Shown here: piece by piece, positions 1 to 10,282 of the stretch | How positions within the stretch are numbered: the first letter of the stretch is position 1 | Layout: every line of letters begins with the position of its first letter | Assembly (NCBI RefSeq): GCF_001056295.1 | Contig: NZ_JVMD01000024.1 | Coordinates: 62,001 to 126,000, forward strand | Direction of reading: 5' to 3' | DNA: 64,000 nt | DNA from: Corynebacterium halotolerans | GTDB taxonomy: Bacteria; Actinomycetota; Actinomycetes; Mycobacteriales; Mycobacteriaceae | Program-made: the position numbers and the translations under genes | Notes under the pieces: generated by a model | The model's input: the letters and a program-made list of their open reading frames with translations, nothing else | What the model was told of the DNA's origin: nothing | Databases searched by the model: none

Positions 1-344
1 AGGCGATCCTCGCCCACCCGGTCGATGAGGGCGTCGAACGCGGCCATGTCGACTTCGATCTGGCGGGGGAACTTGTTGGTGTTCTCGTCCAGCGTGATCA
101 CCTTGCCCACCTGCCGGTTGAGCCCGCCCGGCTGCTGCATCCCCTTGAGCGCCCCGGCGACGACGCCGACGATGAGCGCGATGACGATGAGCAGGGCGGG
201 AACCGCCTTGCCCCATTTGAGTCCGCGGCGCTTCCTGATGAACGCGTAGATGCCCAGCAGGATGGCGGCGGTGACGATGAAGACCGCGATGGCGGTCACT
301 GCGAAGGATGCTCCGAGCGCATCCGCGATGAATGGCAATCTCAC
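1..344 (-). CDS. Unknown membrane protein, N-terminal part (runs off left edge)
   Basis: Reading leftwards from a GTG at 344, an open frame of 114 codons reaches the window edge without a stop. The product begins MRLPFIADALG and has two strongly hydrophobic segments (about residues 10-36 and 46-65) separated by a basic loop with KRRGLKWGK. A soluble, moderately acidic part follows. Two membrane spans with a basic cytoplasmic hairpin are therefore likely. I do not recognise the family. It lies downstream of tatC on the same strand but is separated from it by a GC-rich hairpin, so it may be transcribed on its own. The GTG start is a guess based on the upstream end of the open frame. Confidence 0.6.
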   Translation of the reverse strand, partial: MRLPFIADALGASFAVTAIAVFIVTAAILLGIYAFIRKRRGLKWGKAVPALLIVIALIVGVVAGALKGMQQPGGLNRQVGKVITLDENTNKFPRQIEVDMAAFDALIDRVGEDR

Positions 345-396
345 GCCACCATTAAAGCATCGCCTATTGGGGACGCGCCGTGGCCGAGGAGCCGAA

Positions 397-423
397 ACGC
401 GGCGGCCGGAGGGGCCGCCGCGT
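397..423 (-). terminator. Hairpin downstream of tatC
   Basis: A perfect 11-bp inverted repeat (arms 397-407 and 413-423, loop of 5) lies between the tatC stop codon and the next gene. On the minus strand it is followed by TTCGG rather than a long T run. It is a plausible but not canonical terminator for the paf/tat genes. Confidence 0.55.
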
Positions 424-468
424 CATCGGAAAAGGGCTGCTTGCTGGGGGAACCCGCGGTGATCGGCG

Positions 469-1659
469 TCAGAGCACGTCGTCGAAATCCGTCGACGAAC
501 GCGTGGACAGATCCGGCGTGGCGTCCGGCTGCGGTGGCGCCGGCGGTGCCGGGCGCGAGTTGCGCGTCGGCCGGGTCCGCGGGGTCGGCGACGCATTCAC
601 CGGGGCGGTGCCGGCGACGGGGCCCGACCCGCCGATCGGGGCAACCCCGTCGATGGGCGACGTCCCGCCGACGGCGCCGGAAGCGGACACCGGTGTCGGT
701 GCCGCGATTCCGCCGGACTCGCCGATGCCGCCGGATGCGGTGATCGGGCCCGACGACTGGTCGTCGTCGAGGTCCATCCACTCCGGGCGCTCCCTTTCGC
801 GGCGGCGGTCGTTGATCCTGGCGAACTGAATGGCGATCTCCATCAGCAGGCACAGGGACACCGCCATGGCGACCATCGAGTAGGGCTCCTGGCCCGGCGT
901 CATGAACGCGGCGAAGATGAACAGCATCAGGATGATCAGGCGCCGCTTCTCCTTCATCGTCTCGTACCGCAGCACGCCGACGATGTTGAGCATGACGATG
1001 AAAAGCGGCAGCTCGAAGCTGACGCCGAAGATGACGATCAATCCGAGGATGAAGTTGAAGTACTGCCCACCGGTCAATGCCGCGATCTGTGCGTTGTCGC
1101 CGACCATGAGCAGGAATTGGAGGCCGAAGTGGACGACGAAGTACGCGAGCACGGCGCCGGCGATGAACAGCAGCGCCGCGGCCGTGACGGCGATGAGGGT
1201 GTTGCGGCGCTCCTTCCGAACCAGGCCCGGCGTGATGTACGCCCAGATCTGGTACAGCCAGAACGGCGCGGAGATCACCAGGCCGGCGATTGCGCCGACC
1301 TTCAGGCGCAGCAGGAACATCTCGAAGGGGCTCGTCGCCAGCAGGCGGCATTCCTCGCTGCCCGCGCCGCCGAACCGCTGTTCCGGCGGCAGCTGGCAGT
1401 AGGGCTCCTTCAGCAGCTCGCCCAGCGACATGAAACGCGCGGGGCCGAAGGTCGCATCGCCGAAGGGCAGCTTCCACGGGCCCAGGGTGAACGAGTACTG
1501 GTACCAGATGAAGCCGATGATGGTGCCGAAGAAGATGCCGACGATGGCCTTGAGCAGCCGGGAGCGCAGCTCCTGGATGTGCTCGACGATCGACATGACG
1601 CCCTCGGGATCCCGCTTCTTCCTCTTGCGGGCCCGGGGGCGTTGCGTGGACACGGTCAC
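469..1659 (-). CDS. tatC: Sec-independent (Tat) protein translocase subunit TatC
   Basis: TatC is the multispanning receptor that binds twin-arginine signal peptides and recruits TatA for export of folded proteins. The 396-residue product has the family N-terminus (EHIQELRSRL, about residues 27-36), six hydrophobic segments, and the motifs SPFEMFLLRLK and ITPGLVRKER. Conserved residues follow the usual TatC pattern up to about residue 300. The last roughly 100 residues form a Gly/Pro/Ala-rich, probably disordered tail, longer than in enterobacterial TatC. It starts 7 bases after tatA, so the two are cotranscribed. The start is a GTG with no strong ribosome-binding site. Confidence 0.95.
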   Translation of the reverse strand: MTVSTQRPRARKRKKRDPEGVMSIVEHIQELRSRLLKAIVGIFFGTIIGFIWYQYSFTLGPWKLPFGDATFGPARFMSLGELLKEPYCQLPPEQRFGGAGSEECRLLATSPFEMFLLRLKVGAIAGLVISAPFWLYQIWAYITPGLVRKERRNTLIAVTAAALLFIAGAVLAYFVVHFGLQFLLMVGDNAQIAALTGGQYFNFILGLIVIFGVSFELPLFIVMLNIVGVLRYETMKEKRRLIILMLFIFAAFMTPGQEPYSMVAMAVSLCLLMEIAIQFARINDRRRERERPEWMDLDDDQSSGPITASGGIGESGGIAAPTPVSASGAVGGTSPIDGVAPIGGSGPVAGTAPVNASPTPRTRPTRNSRPAPPAPPQPDATPDLSTRSSTDFDDVL

Positions 1660-1666
1660 GGCTCGG

Positions 1667-2014
1667 TCAGCGCTGCTCGCCGGTGCCCGGCTGCTGCGGC
1701 GGGTACTGCTGGTGGTCCTGCGGCTGAGCCTGCGGCGGCTGCTGCTGGTACTGCTGCGGCTGGGCCTGCGGAGACTGCTGCGGCGGCTGCTGCACGAAGG
1801 GGTGCTGCGGCTGGGCCTGCGGGGCCTGCTGGATGGCCTGCTGCTCCGGAACCTCCGGCTGCTCGTCGTCGTTCTTCATTTCCTTGACCTCGGACTTGAA
1901 GATGCGCATGGACCGGCCCAGGGACCGGGCGGCGTCGGGCAGCTTCTTCGCGCCGAAGAGCAGGATGAGGACGACGGCGATGATGATGAGCTCGGTGGGG
2001 CCGAGATTCGGCAT
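1667..2014 (-). CDS. tatA: Sec-independent translocase protein TatA
   Basis: TatA forms the membrane-thinning or pore part of the Tat system. The 115-residue product begins [29 protein letters not shown]. This is the textbook TatA layout of one short N-terminal membrane helix, the FG hinge and an amphipathic helix. After about residue 55 the protein is almost entirely Gln, Pro and Ala, with repeated QAQPQ units, a low-complexity tail common in actinobacterial TatA. The start was placed at the ATG at 2014, preceded by GAAAGGTGAAG, rather than 25 codons upstream, because all family homology begins here. It lies 71 bases after pafC and just before tatC. Confidence 0.95.
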   Translation of the reverse strand: MPNLGPTELIIIAVVLILLFGAKKLPDAARSLGRSMRIFKSEVKEMKNDDEQPEVPEQQAIQQAPQAQPQHPFVQQPPQQSPQAQPQQYQQQPPQAQPQDHQQYPPQQPGTGEQR

Positions 2015-2085
2015 CCGCTTCACCTTTCGGGACTGAGTGTTCGTGTGCTGTGGACGGGGTGATGGATCGGTGGCGCCGGTCCGGG

Positions 2086-3153
2086 TCACCCGTTGTTCGG
2101 GGTTTCACCATACGCCCGCAGTCCCCTGCGCGCCCGTTGCGCCACGGCCTTTGGCAACGATACCGGTTCGACGGCCTTCGCGCCCGGCCAGCGGCGGAGC
2201 AGGAAGCCGATCGTCCGGTCGGCGTTGGCGGCGGGGATCCACGCGGGATGCGGACCGCCGTCGACGAAGCCGTCGTCGCCCTGGTCGTGCACCCACGCGA
2301 CCGGGTCATAGTCGGCGATCCACGTCGCGTCGTCGGCGATGTCGACCAGCGCCCACGATCCTTCGTCGCGGAGGAACTCGTGGGGGTCGTCGGGCGCGTA
2401 CTCGGGGGCCTGGTGCCGATTGGCCCGCTCCCCCGTGTCGGCGGCGCCGAGCATGCGGTCGATGCGGAAGGACTTGACGACGGTGCCCGCCTCCCCGTCC
2501 CCGGCCGCGCCATCGGAGGCGTCGGCGCGGCGGTCGACGGCCCGCAGATACGGGTCATCCTCGACCATGACCAGGGAGACCGGGTCCACGCGCCGGACGC
2601 TGCGTTCGCCGGATGCGCTGCGGTAGTCGATTTCGAGCACCCGGCCGTCCGCGATGGCGCCGCGGACGGTGGCGAGGATGTCGGCGTGCGCGACGTCGGC
2701 GGCCGCATGCGGGGTCGTGTCCGCGACGGCGGGCCTCCCCGCCGCGCTGCCGCGGAGTTTCGCCGCCGCCGAGCGGACGACGCCGGCGTCGCGCTGCATC
2801 GGCGACGACTCGAGCGTTTCCAGCGACAGCAGCATCGCCGACGTCTCTTCCTGCGTCAGATGCAGGGGGTCGGCCAGCAGGTCCACCGCGGGAATGACCT
2901 GCGCGGTGATGCCCTCGCGCTTGACCGCGAACGCCGCCTTGCCCGGTACGCCGGGCATTTCCAGCTGGGCCAGGAAGTTCAGTCCCTCGTTGATCTGCCC
3001 GTAGCCGATGCCCAGGTCGGCGGACGCCTCGGTGAGTTGCCGGGGCTCCGCGAAGTAGGGCACGAGCGCCAGCGTCCGCGCCCACGACAGTTCGGGCACT
3101 TTCGGGGCGTCTTTCGCCGTCCGCTTCCCGGTCTTCTTTCCGCCGGTGGCCAT
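2086..3153 (-). CDS. pafC: WYL-domain transcriptional regulator PafC
   Basis: PafB and PafC form a WYL-domain regulator. In mycobacteria the pair activates the LexA-independent DNA-damage response, despite its name (proteasome accessory factor). The 355-residue product has an N-terminal winged-helix-like region (residues about 20-100, [23 protein letters not shown]) and a central WYL domain (about 175-300) with [23 protein letters not shown]. The ATG overlaps the pafB stop as ATGA, indicating translational coupling. A longer open frame continues upstream through pafB but is only a reading-frame shadow. The fusion seen in some actinobacteria (a single PafBC) is not present here. Confidence 0.92.
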   Translation of the reverse strand: MATGGKKTGKRTAKDAPKVPELSWARTLALVPYFAEPRQLTEASADLGIGYGQINEGLNFLAQLEMPGVPGKAAFAVKREGITAQVIPAVDLLADPLHLTQEETSAMLLSLETLESSPMQRDAGVVRSAAAKLRGSAAGRPAVADTTPHAAADVAHADILATVRGAIADGRVLEIDYRSASGERSVRRVDPVSLVMVEDDPYLRAVDRRADASDGAAGDGEAGTVVKSFRIDRMLGAADTGERANRHQAPEYAPDDPHEFLRDEGSWALVDIADDATWIADYDPVAWVHDQGDDGFVDGGPHPAWIPAANADRTIGFLLRRWPGAKAVEPVSLPKAVAQRARRGLRAYGETPNNG

Positions 3154-4157
3154 CAGCGATCCTCCCCTTCCGTGGCGGCGCCCGCCGATCCCGGCGCAGC
3201 GCCCTCGGCGGCGACGATCTCGCGCAGCGTCGCCACGATCCGCTCGCGCACCTCCGCGGGTTCCTCCACGACGAGGTCCCCGGCGTGCTCCATCCCGATG
3301 TCCGTCAATTCCGCGGTGGTCATCGGTCCGATCTCGTAGCGCCCGTCGCCGAGCTCGCGGGCGCCCGCGAGGACGTCGGCGCACGACTCGGGCACCGCGC
3401 CGTCGGCAAGCTTCACGACGGCCCGCAGCGGCGCGGAACCCCGATTCAACGCCCGCTCCGCGATGGCCTGCACGTCGCCGTCGGGGAAAGGCTGCGCCGC
3501 ATCGACGTCGGTGACCGTGACGTCGGTCATCCGCGCCATGCGGAACACGCGGACCGCCTCGCGGTCGACGTCGTGGCCGACCACGTACAGCCGGCCCCGG
3601 AGGTTGACCATCTGCCACGGCTCGATGGAGCGCTGGACCTCCTCGCCGAAAACCTGCGGCGCGTAGAAGAAGTCGATGCGCTTGCGCGGCGGCTGCATCG
3701 CGCGGTTGAGGTCGGCGAACTGATCGCGATCGAGCGTGATGCGGTCGCCGAGGATGACCGTGCCGCGCCCGCCCGCCAGATCGGCGCGCTGCGCGACCGG
3801 CGCCAGCTTCGCCCAGGCGTCCCGGGTCAGATCGCCCAGCGAGTCATCGCTGAAGGCCACCTGCGACGCCATCGCCAGGACCTCGGCCTCTTCCTCGGTG
3901 AACCCGGGGTCGCCGTCGCGCCACGCCTGGCGGTCCAGGCGCAGGACGTCGTTGTCGTCCCACGTCACCGTGATGCCGGCGACGGCCAGCGCCGGGAGAT
4001 CGTCGCGCAGGTACCGGTCCGCGGAGCCTTCCGCCACGGAGTCGTATCCGCGGACGTTGCGCAGGATCCAATCCTTGCGCAGCCCGCCGGGCTCGTCGGC
4101 GAGTGCGGTGAGCAGGCTGATCAGGCGGATGCGGGTCGCCGAGTAGCGGGCGCTCAT
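3153..4157 (-). CDS. pafB: WYL-domain transcriptional regulator PafB
   Basis: PafB is the partner of PafC in a DNA-damage-responsive WYL transcription factor. The 334-residue product has an N-terminal helix-turn-helix (about residues 5-60, ISLLTALADEPGGLRKDWILRNV) and a WYL-type domain (about 150-235). The latter includes RKRIDFFYAPQVFGEEVQRSIEPWQMVNLRGRLYVVGHD, split here only for description. It overlaps pafA by four bases (ATGA at 4154-4157) and pafC by three, giving a tightly coupled pafA-pafB-pafC unit. A WCX-like C-terminal domain follows. The identification rests on family motifs and on synteny with pafA and pup. Confidence 0.92.
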   Translation of the reverse strand: MSARYSATRIRLISLLTALADEPGGLRKDWILRNVRGYDSVAEGSADRYLRDDLPALAVAGITVTWDDNDVLRLDRQAWRDGDPGFTEEEAEVLAMASQVAFSDDSLGDLTRDAWAKLAPVAQRADLAGGRGTVILGDRITLDRDQFADLNRAMQPPRKRIDFFYAPQVFGEEVQRSIEPWQMVNLRGRLYVVGHDVDREAVRVFRMARMTDVTVTDVDAAQPFPDGDVQAIAERALNRGSAPLRAVVKLADGAVPESCADVLAGARELGDGRYEIGPMTTAELTDIGMEHAGDLVVEEPAEVRERIVATLREIVAAEGAAPGSAGAATEGEDR

Positions 4158-5683
4158 CGGCCGCCTCCGTCGCCGTCGTCCGTGTCGGCGGAGCCGTGGC
4201 CGCCTCCGTCGCCGTCGCCGGTTTCGGCGGTGCCTCCGGAACGGAGGGACTCCAGGTGCTCCACCAGGGCGTCGACCTCCGGATCAGAGGTGGCGAAGGG
4301 GTCGTCGACGACGACCATGCGGGGTTCGTCGCCGGAGATCTTCAGGTGCGTCCAATCCACCACCGTGGCGGCGCCGACCGCGCGGGCGGCGGCGAGGAAC
4401 CTGCCGCGCAGGATGGCGCGCGTCGTGGCGGGCGGGGCCGACATGGCCTCCGCGATCTCTTCGTCGGTCACCCAACGCGACACCGCGCCCCGGGCCTCCA
4501 GCGCACGGAAGATGCCGCGGCCCGGGCGGATGTCGTGGTACGCGAGGTCGATCTGCGCGAGTTTCGGGTCGGCGATGTCCAGGCCGCGGTCCATGAAGCG
4601 CCGCAGCAGCGACCACTTGATGGCCCAGTCGATGTCGCGGTCGATGGTGGACCAGTCGCCGGATTCGACGGCGTCGAGCACCCGGCCCCACAGCTCGACC
4701 AGGCGGGCGAGCTCCTCGTTGGGGGTGCCGCCGCCGGAATCGTCGCGGCGGTCGAGCCACGACGTCGCCGCGGCGAGGTACGCGCGCTGGATCTCCAGCG
4801 CCGACGCCTCCTCCTTCGACGCCCCGGTGCGCAACGGGATCGGAGCGGTGCCCGTCATGTCGCGGCTGACCAGGCGGATGGCCTTGATCTCGTTGGCCAC
4901 CTCGAAGTCGGGAAGGTCCACGCCGGCCTCGATCATCTCCAGCACCAGCTGGGTCGAACCGAGCTTCAGCGCCGTGGTCGTCTCCGACATGTTCGAGTCG
5001 CCGACGATGACGTGCAGGCGGCGGAACCGGGTGGAGTCGGCGTGCGGCTCGTCGCGGGTGTTGATGATCGGCCGCGACCGCGTCGTCGCGCTGGACACGC
5101 CGTCCCACACGTGGTCGGCGCGCTGCGAGAAGCAGTACTGCTCCGGTTCGTCCTCGTAGGGGCTGCCGGGATAGGGCCGCGCGATCTTGCCCGCGCCGCA
5201 CAGCAGCTGGCGGGTCACCAGGAACGGCAGCAGCAGCTTCGACAGCGCCTTCAGGCCCATCGAGCGTCCGACCAGGTAGTTCTCGTGGCAGCCGTAGGAA
5301 TTGCCGGCGGAGTCGACGTTGTTCTTGAACAGGAAGACCTTGCCGCCGATGTCTTCGCCGACGAGCCCCGCCTCGGCCTTCGCCGCCAGGTCGTCGAGAA
5401 GCCTCTCGCCCGCCCGGTCATGCGCGACCAGCTGCGACACGGAGTCGCACTCGGCGGTGGCGAACTCCGGGTGGCTGCCGACGTCCAGGTACAGGCGCCC
5501 GGCGTTGCCGGTGAAGATGTTCGTCGCCCCGAATTCCTCGATGACCGGGCGGAACATGAACCGGGCGATCTCGTCGGGGCCGAGCCTGCGCTCGCCGTCG
5601 AGGGTGCAGGTGATGCCGTACTCGGTTTCGAGTCCGGCGATCCGCCGCGTCAGCGCCCGCCCGGCGAGGCCCGATTCCGTCAC
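4154..5683 (-). CDS. pafA: Pup-protein ligase PafA
   Basis: PafA attaches the small protein Pup to lysines of target proteins, using ATP to activate the C-terminal Glu of Pup. The 509-residue product has the carboxylate-amine-ligase fold signatures GLETEYGI (about 17-24), LYLDVGSHPEFAT (about 64-76, with the presumed catalytic Asp at 67) and KNNVDSAGNSYGCHENYL (about 119-136). The last 30 or so residues are a repetitive Gly/Asp-rich tail (GDGDGGGHGS and similar) unlikely to be catalytic. It starts 3 bases after the pup stop and overlaps pafB, so ligase, substrate and regulators are one transcription unit. Confidence 0.97.
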   Translation of the reverse strand: MTESGLAGRALTRRIAGLETEYGITCTLDGERRLGPDEIARFMFRPVIEEFGATNIFTGNAGRLYLDVGSHPEFATAECDSVSQLVAHDRAGERLLDDLAAKAEAGLVGEDIGGKVFLFKNNVDSAGNSYGCHENYLVGRSMGLKALSKLLLPFLVTRQLLCGAGKIARPYPGSPYEDEPEQYCFSQRADHVWDGVSSATTRSRPIINTRDEPHADSTRFRRLHVIVGDSNMSETTTALKLGSTQLVLEMIEAGVDLPDFEVANEIKAIRLVSRDMTGTAPIPLRTGASKEEASALEIQRAYLAAATSWLDRRDDSGGGTPNEELARLVELWGRVLDAVESGDWSTIDRDIDWAIKWSLLRRFMDRGLDIADPKLAQIDLAYHDIRPGRGIFRALEARGAVSRWVTDEEIAEAMSAPPATTRAILRGRFLAAARAVGAATVVDWTHLKISGDEPRMVVVDDPFATSDPEVDALVEHLESLRSGGTAETGDGDGGGHGSADTDDGDGGGR

Positions 5684-5686
5684 CGC

Positions 5687-5887
5687 CTACTCGCCGCCCT
5701 TCTGCACGTAGGAGCGCACGAACTCTTCGGCGTTGCTCTCCAGCAGGCCGTCGATCTCGTCGAGCAGGTCGTCGGTCGACTCGATGTGGGCCTGCGCCTG
5801 GCCGCCGCCGGCGACCTCGTCGATGGCGTCGTCGTCCCCGCCGGAACCGCCGCCGCCCTGGATCTGGCCGCCCTTGATGTCCGCCAT
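5687..5887 (-). CDS. pup: Prokaryotic ubiquitin-like protein Pup
   Basis: Pup is the intrinsically disordered 60-70 residue tag used in pupylation. This copy is 66 residues ([10 protein letters not shown] to YVQKGGE). It has the Gly-rich N-terminal half, the coiled-coil-prone [12 protein letters not shown] segment that binds the ARC/Mpa ATPase, and a C-terminal Gly-Gly-Glu. Because it ends in Glu rather than Gln, it should not need deamidation before ligation, so Dop would act mainly as a depupylase, as in C. glutamicum. The start is the ATG at 5887 behind AAGGGGAGAAG. The open frame extends upstream but without homology. Confidence 0.97.
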   Translation of the reverse strand: MADIKGGQIQGGGGSGGDDDAIDEVAGGGQAQAHIESTDDLLDEIDGLLESNAEEFVRSYVQKGGE

Positions 5888-5930
5888 GTTCTTCTCCCCT
5901 TGATCGGCGTTGCCGCCGCTAGTACTTCGG

Positions 5931-5968
5931 TTGAATCGTTGTGTGGTTCTTGAACCGCTGCGTGGTTC
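5931..5968 (-). promoter_or_regulatory. Tandem 19-bp repeat upstream of pup
   Basis: Two adjacent 19-bp units, ttgaatcgttgtgtggttc (5931-5949) and ttgaaccgctgcgtggttc (5950-5968), match at 15 of 19 positions. They lie 44-81 bases upstream of the pup start, in the dop-pup gap. The second unit contains the inverted half-sites GAACC and GGTTC, and the junction reads GGTTC-TT-GAACC. This looks like an operator. No known regulator motif was recognised. Confidence 0.4.
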
Positions 5969-6008
5969 GTCGCCGCAGCGTTCGGTCCTTCGCCGCGGCG
6001 AAGCTTCT

Positions 6009-7577
6009 CTACGACAATCCTGCCAGGCCGCGCTCGCGCAGCCCGGCAACCAGGCTCGCGATGTCGGGCGCCTCCTCCAGGAGCTTGCCGACGGTGCCCG
6101 CGCCCAGCCCGGACACATCCGACAGCGAGAGTTTGACCATCTCGTCGCCCACGTCGACGATGGCGCTGTCCCAGCTCGCCGCCGCGACGTCGTCGGCGAA
6201 GCGGCGCAGCAGCCCGCCGCGCAGGTACGCGCGGGTGGATTCGGGTGCGTGGGTCACCGCGCGCTCGACCTCGGCCTCGTCGGCGATGGTCTCCATTGCG
6301 CCACGGCGCACCAGCGCGTGGTACAGGCCGCGCGCGGGGTCGATGTCGGAGTACTGGATGTCGATGAGCGCCAGCTTCGGGTGGTCCCAGCCGATGCCGG
6401 CCCGCCGACGCAGCCCCTCCATGAGAGTGAGTTTCGCCGTCCAGTCCAGCAGGTGCGCGGTGGACGCCGGGTCGGACTCGAGCAGGTCGAGGACCTCGCC
6501 CCACAGCTGGATGATGTGGGCGGCGGACTTCACGCTCGTCGCGCCGGTGGCCTCATCCGATGCCCGCGCGTAGGGCGCGACGCGCTCGAGGTACCGGCGC
6601 TGGATCTCGATGGCCGTCAGATGCGTGACGTGGTCGTCGAGCTGGAGCTTCTCGGTGCACGCCAGATCGCGCGAGACGCGCCGGACGTCGTCGACGGGGT
6701 TGCGCAGCTTCAGGTCCGAGAAGTCCACGCCGTCCTCGATCGCGTCGAGCACCAGCGACGTCGTGCCCAGCTTCAGCAGCGTCGCGGTCTGCGACAGGTT
6801 GGCGTCTCCGATGATCACGTGCAGGCGGCGCCACTCGTCGGCGTCGGCGTGCGGCTCATCGCGCGTGTTGATGATGCCCCGGTTCAAAGTCGTCTCCAGC
6901 GACACCTCGGTCTCGATGTAATCGGCGCGCTGCGAAATCTGGAACCCGGGCTCCTGGCCCTGCTGCCCCAGCCCGACGCGCCCGGAACCGGTGAATACCT
7001 GGCGGGTGACGAAGAACGGCGTCAGGCCGGCGATGATCGCGTCGAAGTCGGTGTCGCGACGGAACTGGTAGTTCTCGTGCGCGCCGTAGCTGGCGCCCTT
7101 GCCGTCGACGTTGTTGCGGTAGATCTTCAGCTCGACGGGCTCGGTGTCCTCGTCGGAGCGGCTGGACCCGGAGCCGATCGTGCGGCGCCCGGCCAGCCGC
7201 GCCGCCTCGAGCATGATCCGGTCGCCGGCCAGATCCGCCACCAGCGCGTCGTACGCCGAGGTCGTCTCCGGCGCCGAGTACTCCGGGTGCGCATGGTCGA
7301 CGTAGAACCGCGCCCCGTTGACCAGGATCAAATTCGCCGCGCCCAGCGCATTCGGGTCGACGACCGGCGCCATGCGGTATCGGCGCAGGTCGAAGCCGCG
7401 GGAATCGCGTAGCGGCGACTCGGGCTCGTAATCCCAGCGCGTGCGCCGGTCGAGTCCTCCGGAGTGCTCGTCGGCGTAGGCCAGCACGGCCTTCGTCGAC
7501 GTGAGGATGGGGCTCAGCTCCGGTTTGCCCGGTGACGTGATCCCGTATTCGATTTCGGTGCCCAGTACCCGCGCCAT
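6009..7577 (-). CDS. dop: Depupylase / Pup deamidase Dop
   Basis: Dop is the PafA paralogue that removes Pup from tagged proteins and, where Pup ends in Gln, deamidates it. The 522-residue product begins [13 protein letters not shown] and carries [15 protein letters not shown] (about 88-102, catalytic Asp near 94) and [22 protein letters not shown]. The stretch from about 60 to 85 ([16 protein letters not shown]) is the loop that distinguishes Dop from PafA. It lies directly downstream of arc with a short gap, and 121 bases separate it from pup. That spacer holds the repeated operator-like sequence, so pup may have its own promoter. Confidence 0.96.
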   Translation of the reverse strand: MARVLGTEIEYGITSPGKPELSPILTSTKAVLAYADEHSGGLDRRTRWDYEPESPLRDSRGFDLRRYRMAPVVDPNALGAANLILVNGARFYVDHAHPEYSAPETTSAYDALVADLAGDRIMLEAARLAGRRTIGSGSSRSDEDTEPVELKIYRNNVDGKGASYGAHENYQFRRDTDFDAIIAGLTPFFVTRQVFTGSGRVGLGQQGQEPGFQISQRADYIETEVSLETTLNRGIINTRDEPHADADEWRRLHVIIGDANLSQTATLLKLGTTSLVLDAIEDGVDFSDLKLRNPVDDVRRVSRDLACTEKLQLDDHVTHLTAIEIQRRYLERVAPYARASDEATGATSVKSAAHIIQLWGEVLDLLESDPASTAHLLDWTAKLTLMEGLRRRAGIGWDHPKLALIDIQYSDIDPARGLYHALVRRGAMETIADEAEVERAVTHAPESTRAYLRGGLLRRFADDVAAASWDSAIVDVGDEMVKLSLSDVSGLGAGTVGKLLEEAPDIASLVAGLRERGLAGLS

Positions 7578-7583
7578 CTGCCG

Positions 7584-9308
7584 TCACCCCTCCATCGAGC
7601 CCGTGCGGTGGCCGTCGTCAAGCGGCCCGGATGCGGCGGAACCGCCCAGCACCCCGAACTCCGCGTCCTCGTGGACGTGCTGGTGCTGGATGACCTGCAC
7701 GTCGACGACGCGGCCCGTCGGCCGGCCCGAGATCCGCGCCCACTCGTCCGGGTTGGACGTGTTGGGCAGGTCCTCGTTCTCGGCGAACTCCTCGCCCACC
7801 GCGCGCAGCAGATGCGCCTCGGTGATGCCCTCGGCGCCACCCGAGATGACGTCCTTGATCGCGTGCTTCTTCGCGCGGTCGACGATGTTGGCGATCATCG
7901 CGCCCGAATTGAAGTCGCGGAAGTACAGCATCTCGCTCGACCCGTCGGCGTAGCGGATGCGCACGTATTCGTTGTCCGGGCTGGTGCGGTACATGCGCTC
8001 GACCACGGAATCGGTCAGCGCCGCGACCAACCGGTCGACTCCCCCGTGCCGCTCGATCTCGTCGGCCGCGTAGGGCAGGTCGGCGGTGAGGTACTTGGAG
8101 AAGATGTCCTTCGCAGCCTCCTCGTCGGGGCGCTCGATGCGGATCTTGACGTCCAGGCGGCCGGGGCGCAGGATCGCCGGGTCGATCATCTCCTCGCGGT
8201 TCGACGCGCCGATGACGATGACGTTTTCCAGACCCTCCACGCCGTCGAGCTCCGCCAGCAGCTGCGGCACGACCGTGTTCTCCATGTCGGAGCTCACGCC
8301 CGAACCGCGGGTGCGGAAGATCGAGTCCATCTCGTCGAAGAAGACGATCACCGGCCGGCCGGCTTCGGCGATGTCGCGGGCGCGGTCGAAGATCAGGCGG
8401 ATCTGCCGCTCCGTCTCGCCGACGAATTTGTTCAGCAACTCAGGGCCCTTGACGTTGAGGAAGTAGGACTGCGCGCGGCGCGCCTCCTCCTCCGAATGGC
8501 CCTTGTTCAGGGCGATCTTCCGGGCCAGCGAGTTGGCCACCGCCTTGGCGATCAGCGTCTTGCCGTTGCCGGGCGGGCCGTACAGCAGCACGCCCTTCGG
8601 CGGCCGCAGCCGGTAGCGCGTGAACAGCTCCGGGTGCAGGAAGGGCATCTCCACCGCGTCGTGGATCTGCGCGATCTGGCGCTTCAGGCCGCCGATGTCG
8701 GAGTATTCGACGTCGGGGATCTCCTCCAGCACCAGGTTCTCCACCTCCGCCTTCGGGATGACCTCGAAGGCGTGGCCCGACTTGCGGTCGATGAGGACGG
8801 TATCGCCGACCTTCGCCTTCAGGTCGCCGGCCAGCTTGACGACGAACTCCTCGCCGTGGTGATCGGTGGCCAGAACCCGCTTGCGGTCGGGCAAAGTTTC
8901 CCGGACGAGCGCGAGGTCGCCGTGATCGGGGAAACCGCAGTCCTCGACGATGAGGTTGCCGTCGGTCAGCCGGACCATGGTGCCGGGCTTGAATTCCTCC
9001 ACGTCCAGGCCGCGCAGGACGTTGAGGCGCATCCGGCGGTTGCCGGTCCACACCTCGGCGGCCTGGGCGGGCCTGCCCGAACCGCCGGTCTGCACGATCG
9101 GCCCGTTCGGGTCGTCGATCTTGCCCTTCGCCGGCTCGAGGAAAATGCCGTACGTGCTCGGCGGATTGGTCATCTGCTCGAGGTCCTGGCGCAGCAGCGT
9201 CATCTGGTCGCGCGACTCGCGGAGCAGCTCCACGAGCTTCTCGTTGCGCGCGCCCAGGGCCCGGTTCTTCTGCCGCAGATCGCGGATTTCGTCGGCGGGG
9301 GTGGTCAT
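7584..9308 (-). CDS. arc: AAA+ ATPase ARC (Mpa homologue)
   Basis: ARC/Mpa is the hexameric ring ATPase that recognises pupylated proteins. The product of about 574 residues has an N-terminal coiled coil (about 5-50), two OB domains (about 50-195), and one AAA+ module. In the latter, Walker A (GPPGNGKT) lies near 245, Walker B (VIVFFDEMD) near 320-328, and the Arg-finger region is followed by [19 protein letters not shown]. The C-terminus (HRTGSMEG) lacks the GQYL motif that docks Mpa to a proteasome, as expected in a corynebacterium. The ATG at 9308 was preferred over an in-frame GTG at 9314 because a TAGCCT box lies 7 bases before it, which suggests a leaderless transcript. Confidence 0.95.
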   Translation of the reverse strand: MTTPADEIRDLRQKNRALGARNEKLVELLRESRDQMTLLRQDLEQMTNPPSTYGIFLEPAKGKIDDPNGPIVQTGGSGRPAQAAEVWTGNRRMRLNVLRGLDVEEFKPGTMVRLTDGNLIVEDCGFPDHGDLALVRETLPDRKRVLATDHHGEEFVVKLAGDLKAKVGDTVLIDRKSGHAFEVIPKAEVENLVLEEIPDVEYSDIGGLKRQIAQIHDAVEMPFLHPELFTRYRLRPPKGVLLYGPPGNGKTLIAKAVANSLARKIALNKGHSEEEARRAQSYFLNVKGPELLNKFVGETERQIRLIFDRARDIAEAGRPVIVFFDEMDSIFRTRGSGVSSDMENTVVPQLLAELDGVEGLENVIVIGASNREEMIDPAILRPGRLDVKIRIERPDEEAAKDIFSKYLTADLPYAADEIERHGGVDRLVAALTDSVVERMYRTSPDNEYVRIRYADGSSEMLYFRDFNSGAMIANIVDRAKKHAIKDVISGGAEGITEAHLLRAVGEEFAENEDLPNTSNPDEWARISGRPTGRVVDVQVIQHQHVHEDAEFGVLGGSAASGPLDDGHRTGSMEG

Positions 9309-9315
9309 GGCCACC

Positions 9316-9321
9316 AGGCTA
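9316..9321 (-). promoter_or_regulatory. Minus-10 box of arc, leaderless arrangement
   Basis: On the minus strand TAGCCT (TAnnnT) is followed by seven bases and then the arc ATG. This is the arrangement expected when transcription starts at or beside the start codon. Confidence 0.5.
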
Positions 9322-9377
9322 CCGTTTGGCCGGGCGGGATCTTCCGCGGGTGGGCGCCGCGCGGCCCGCCGGCCCGG

Positions 9378-10268
<891 letters not shown>

Positions 10269-10282
10269 TTAACCTGGCCAGT

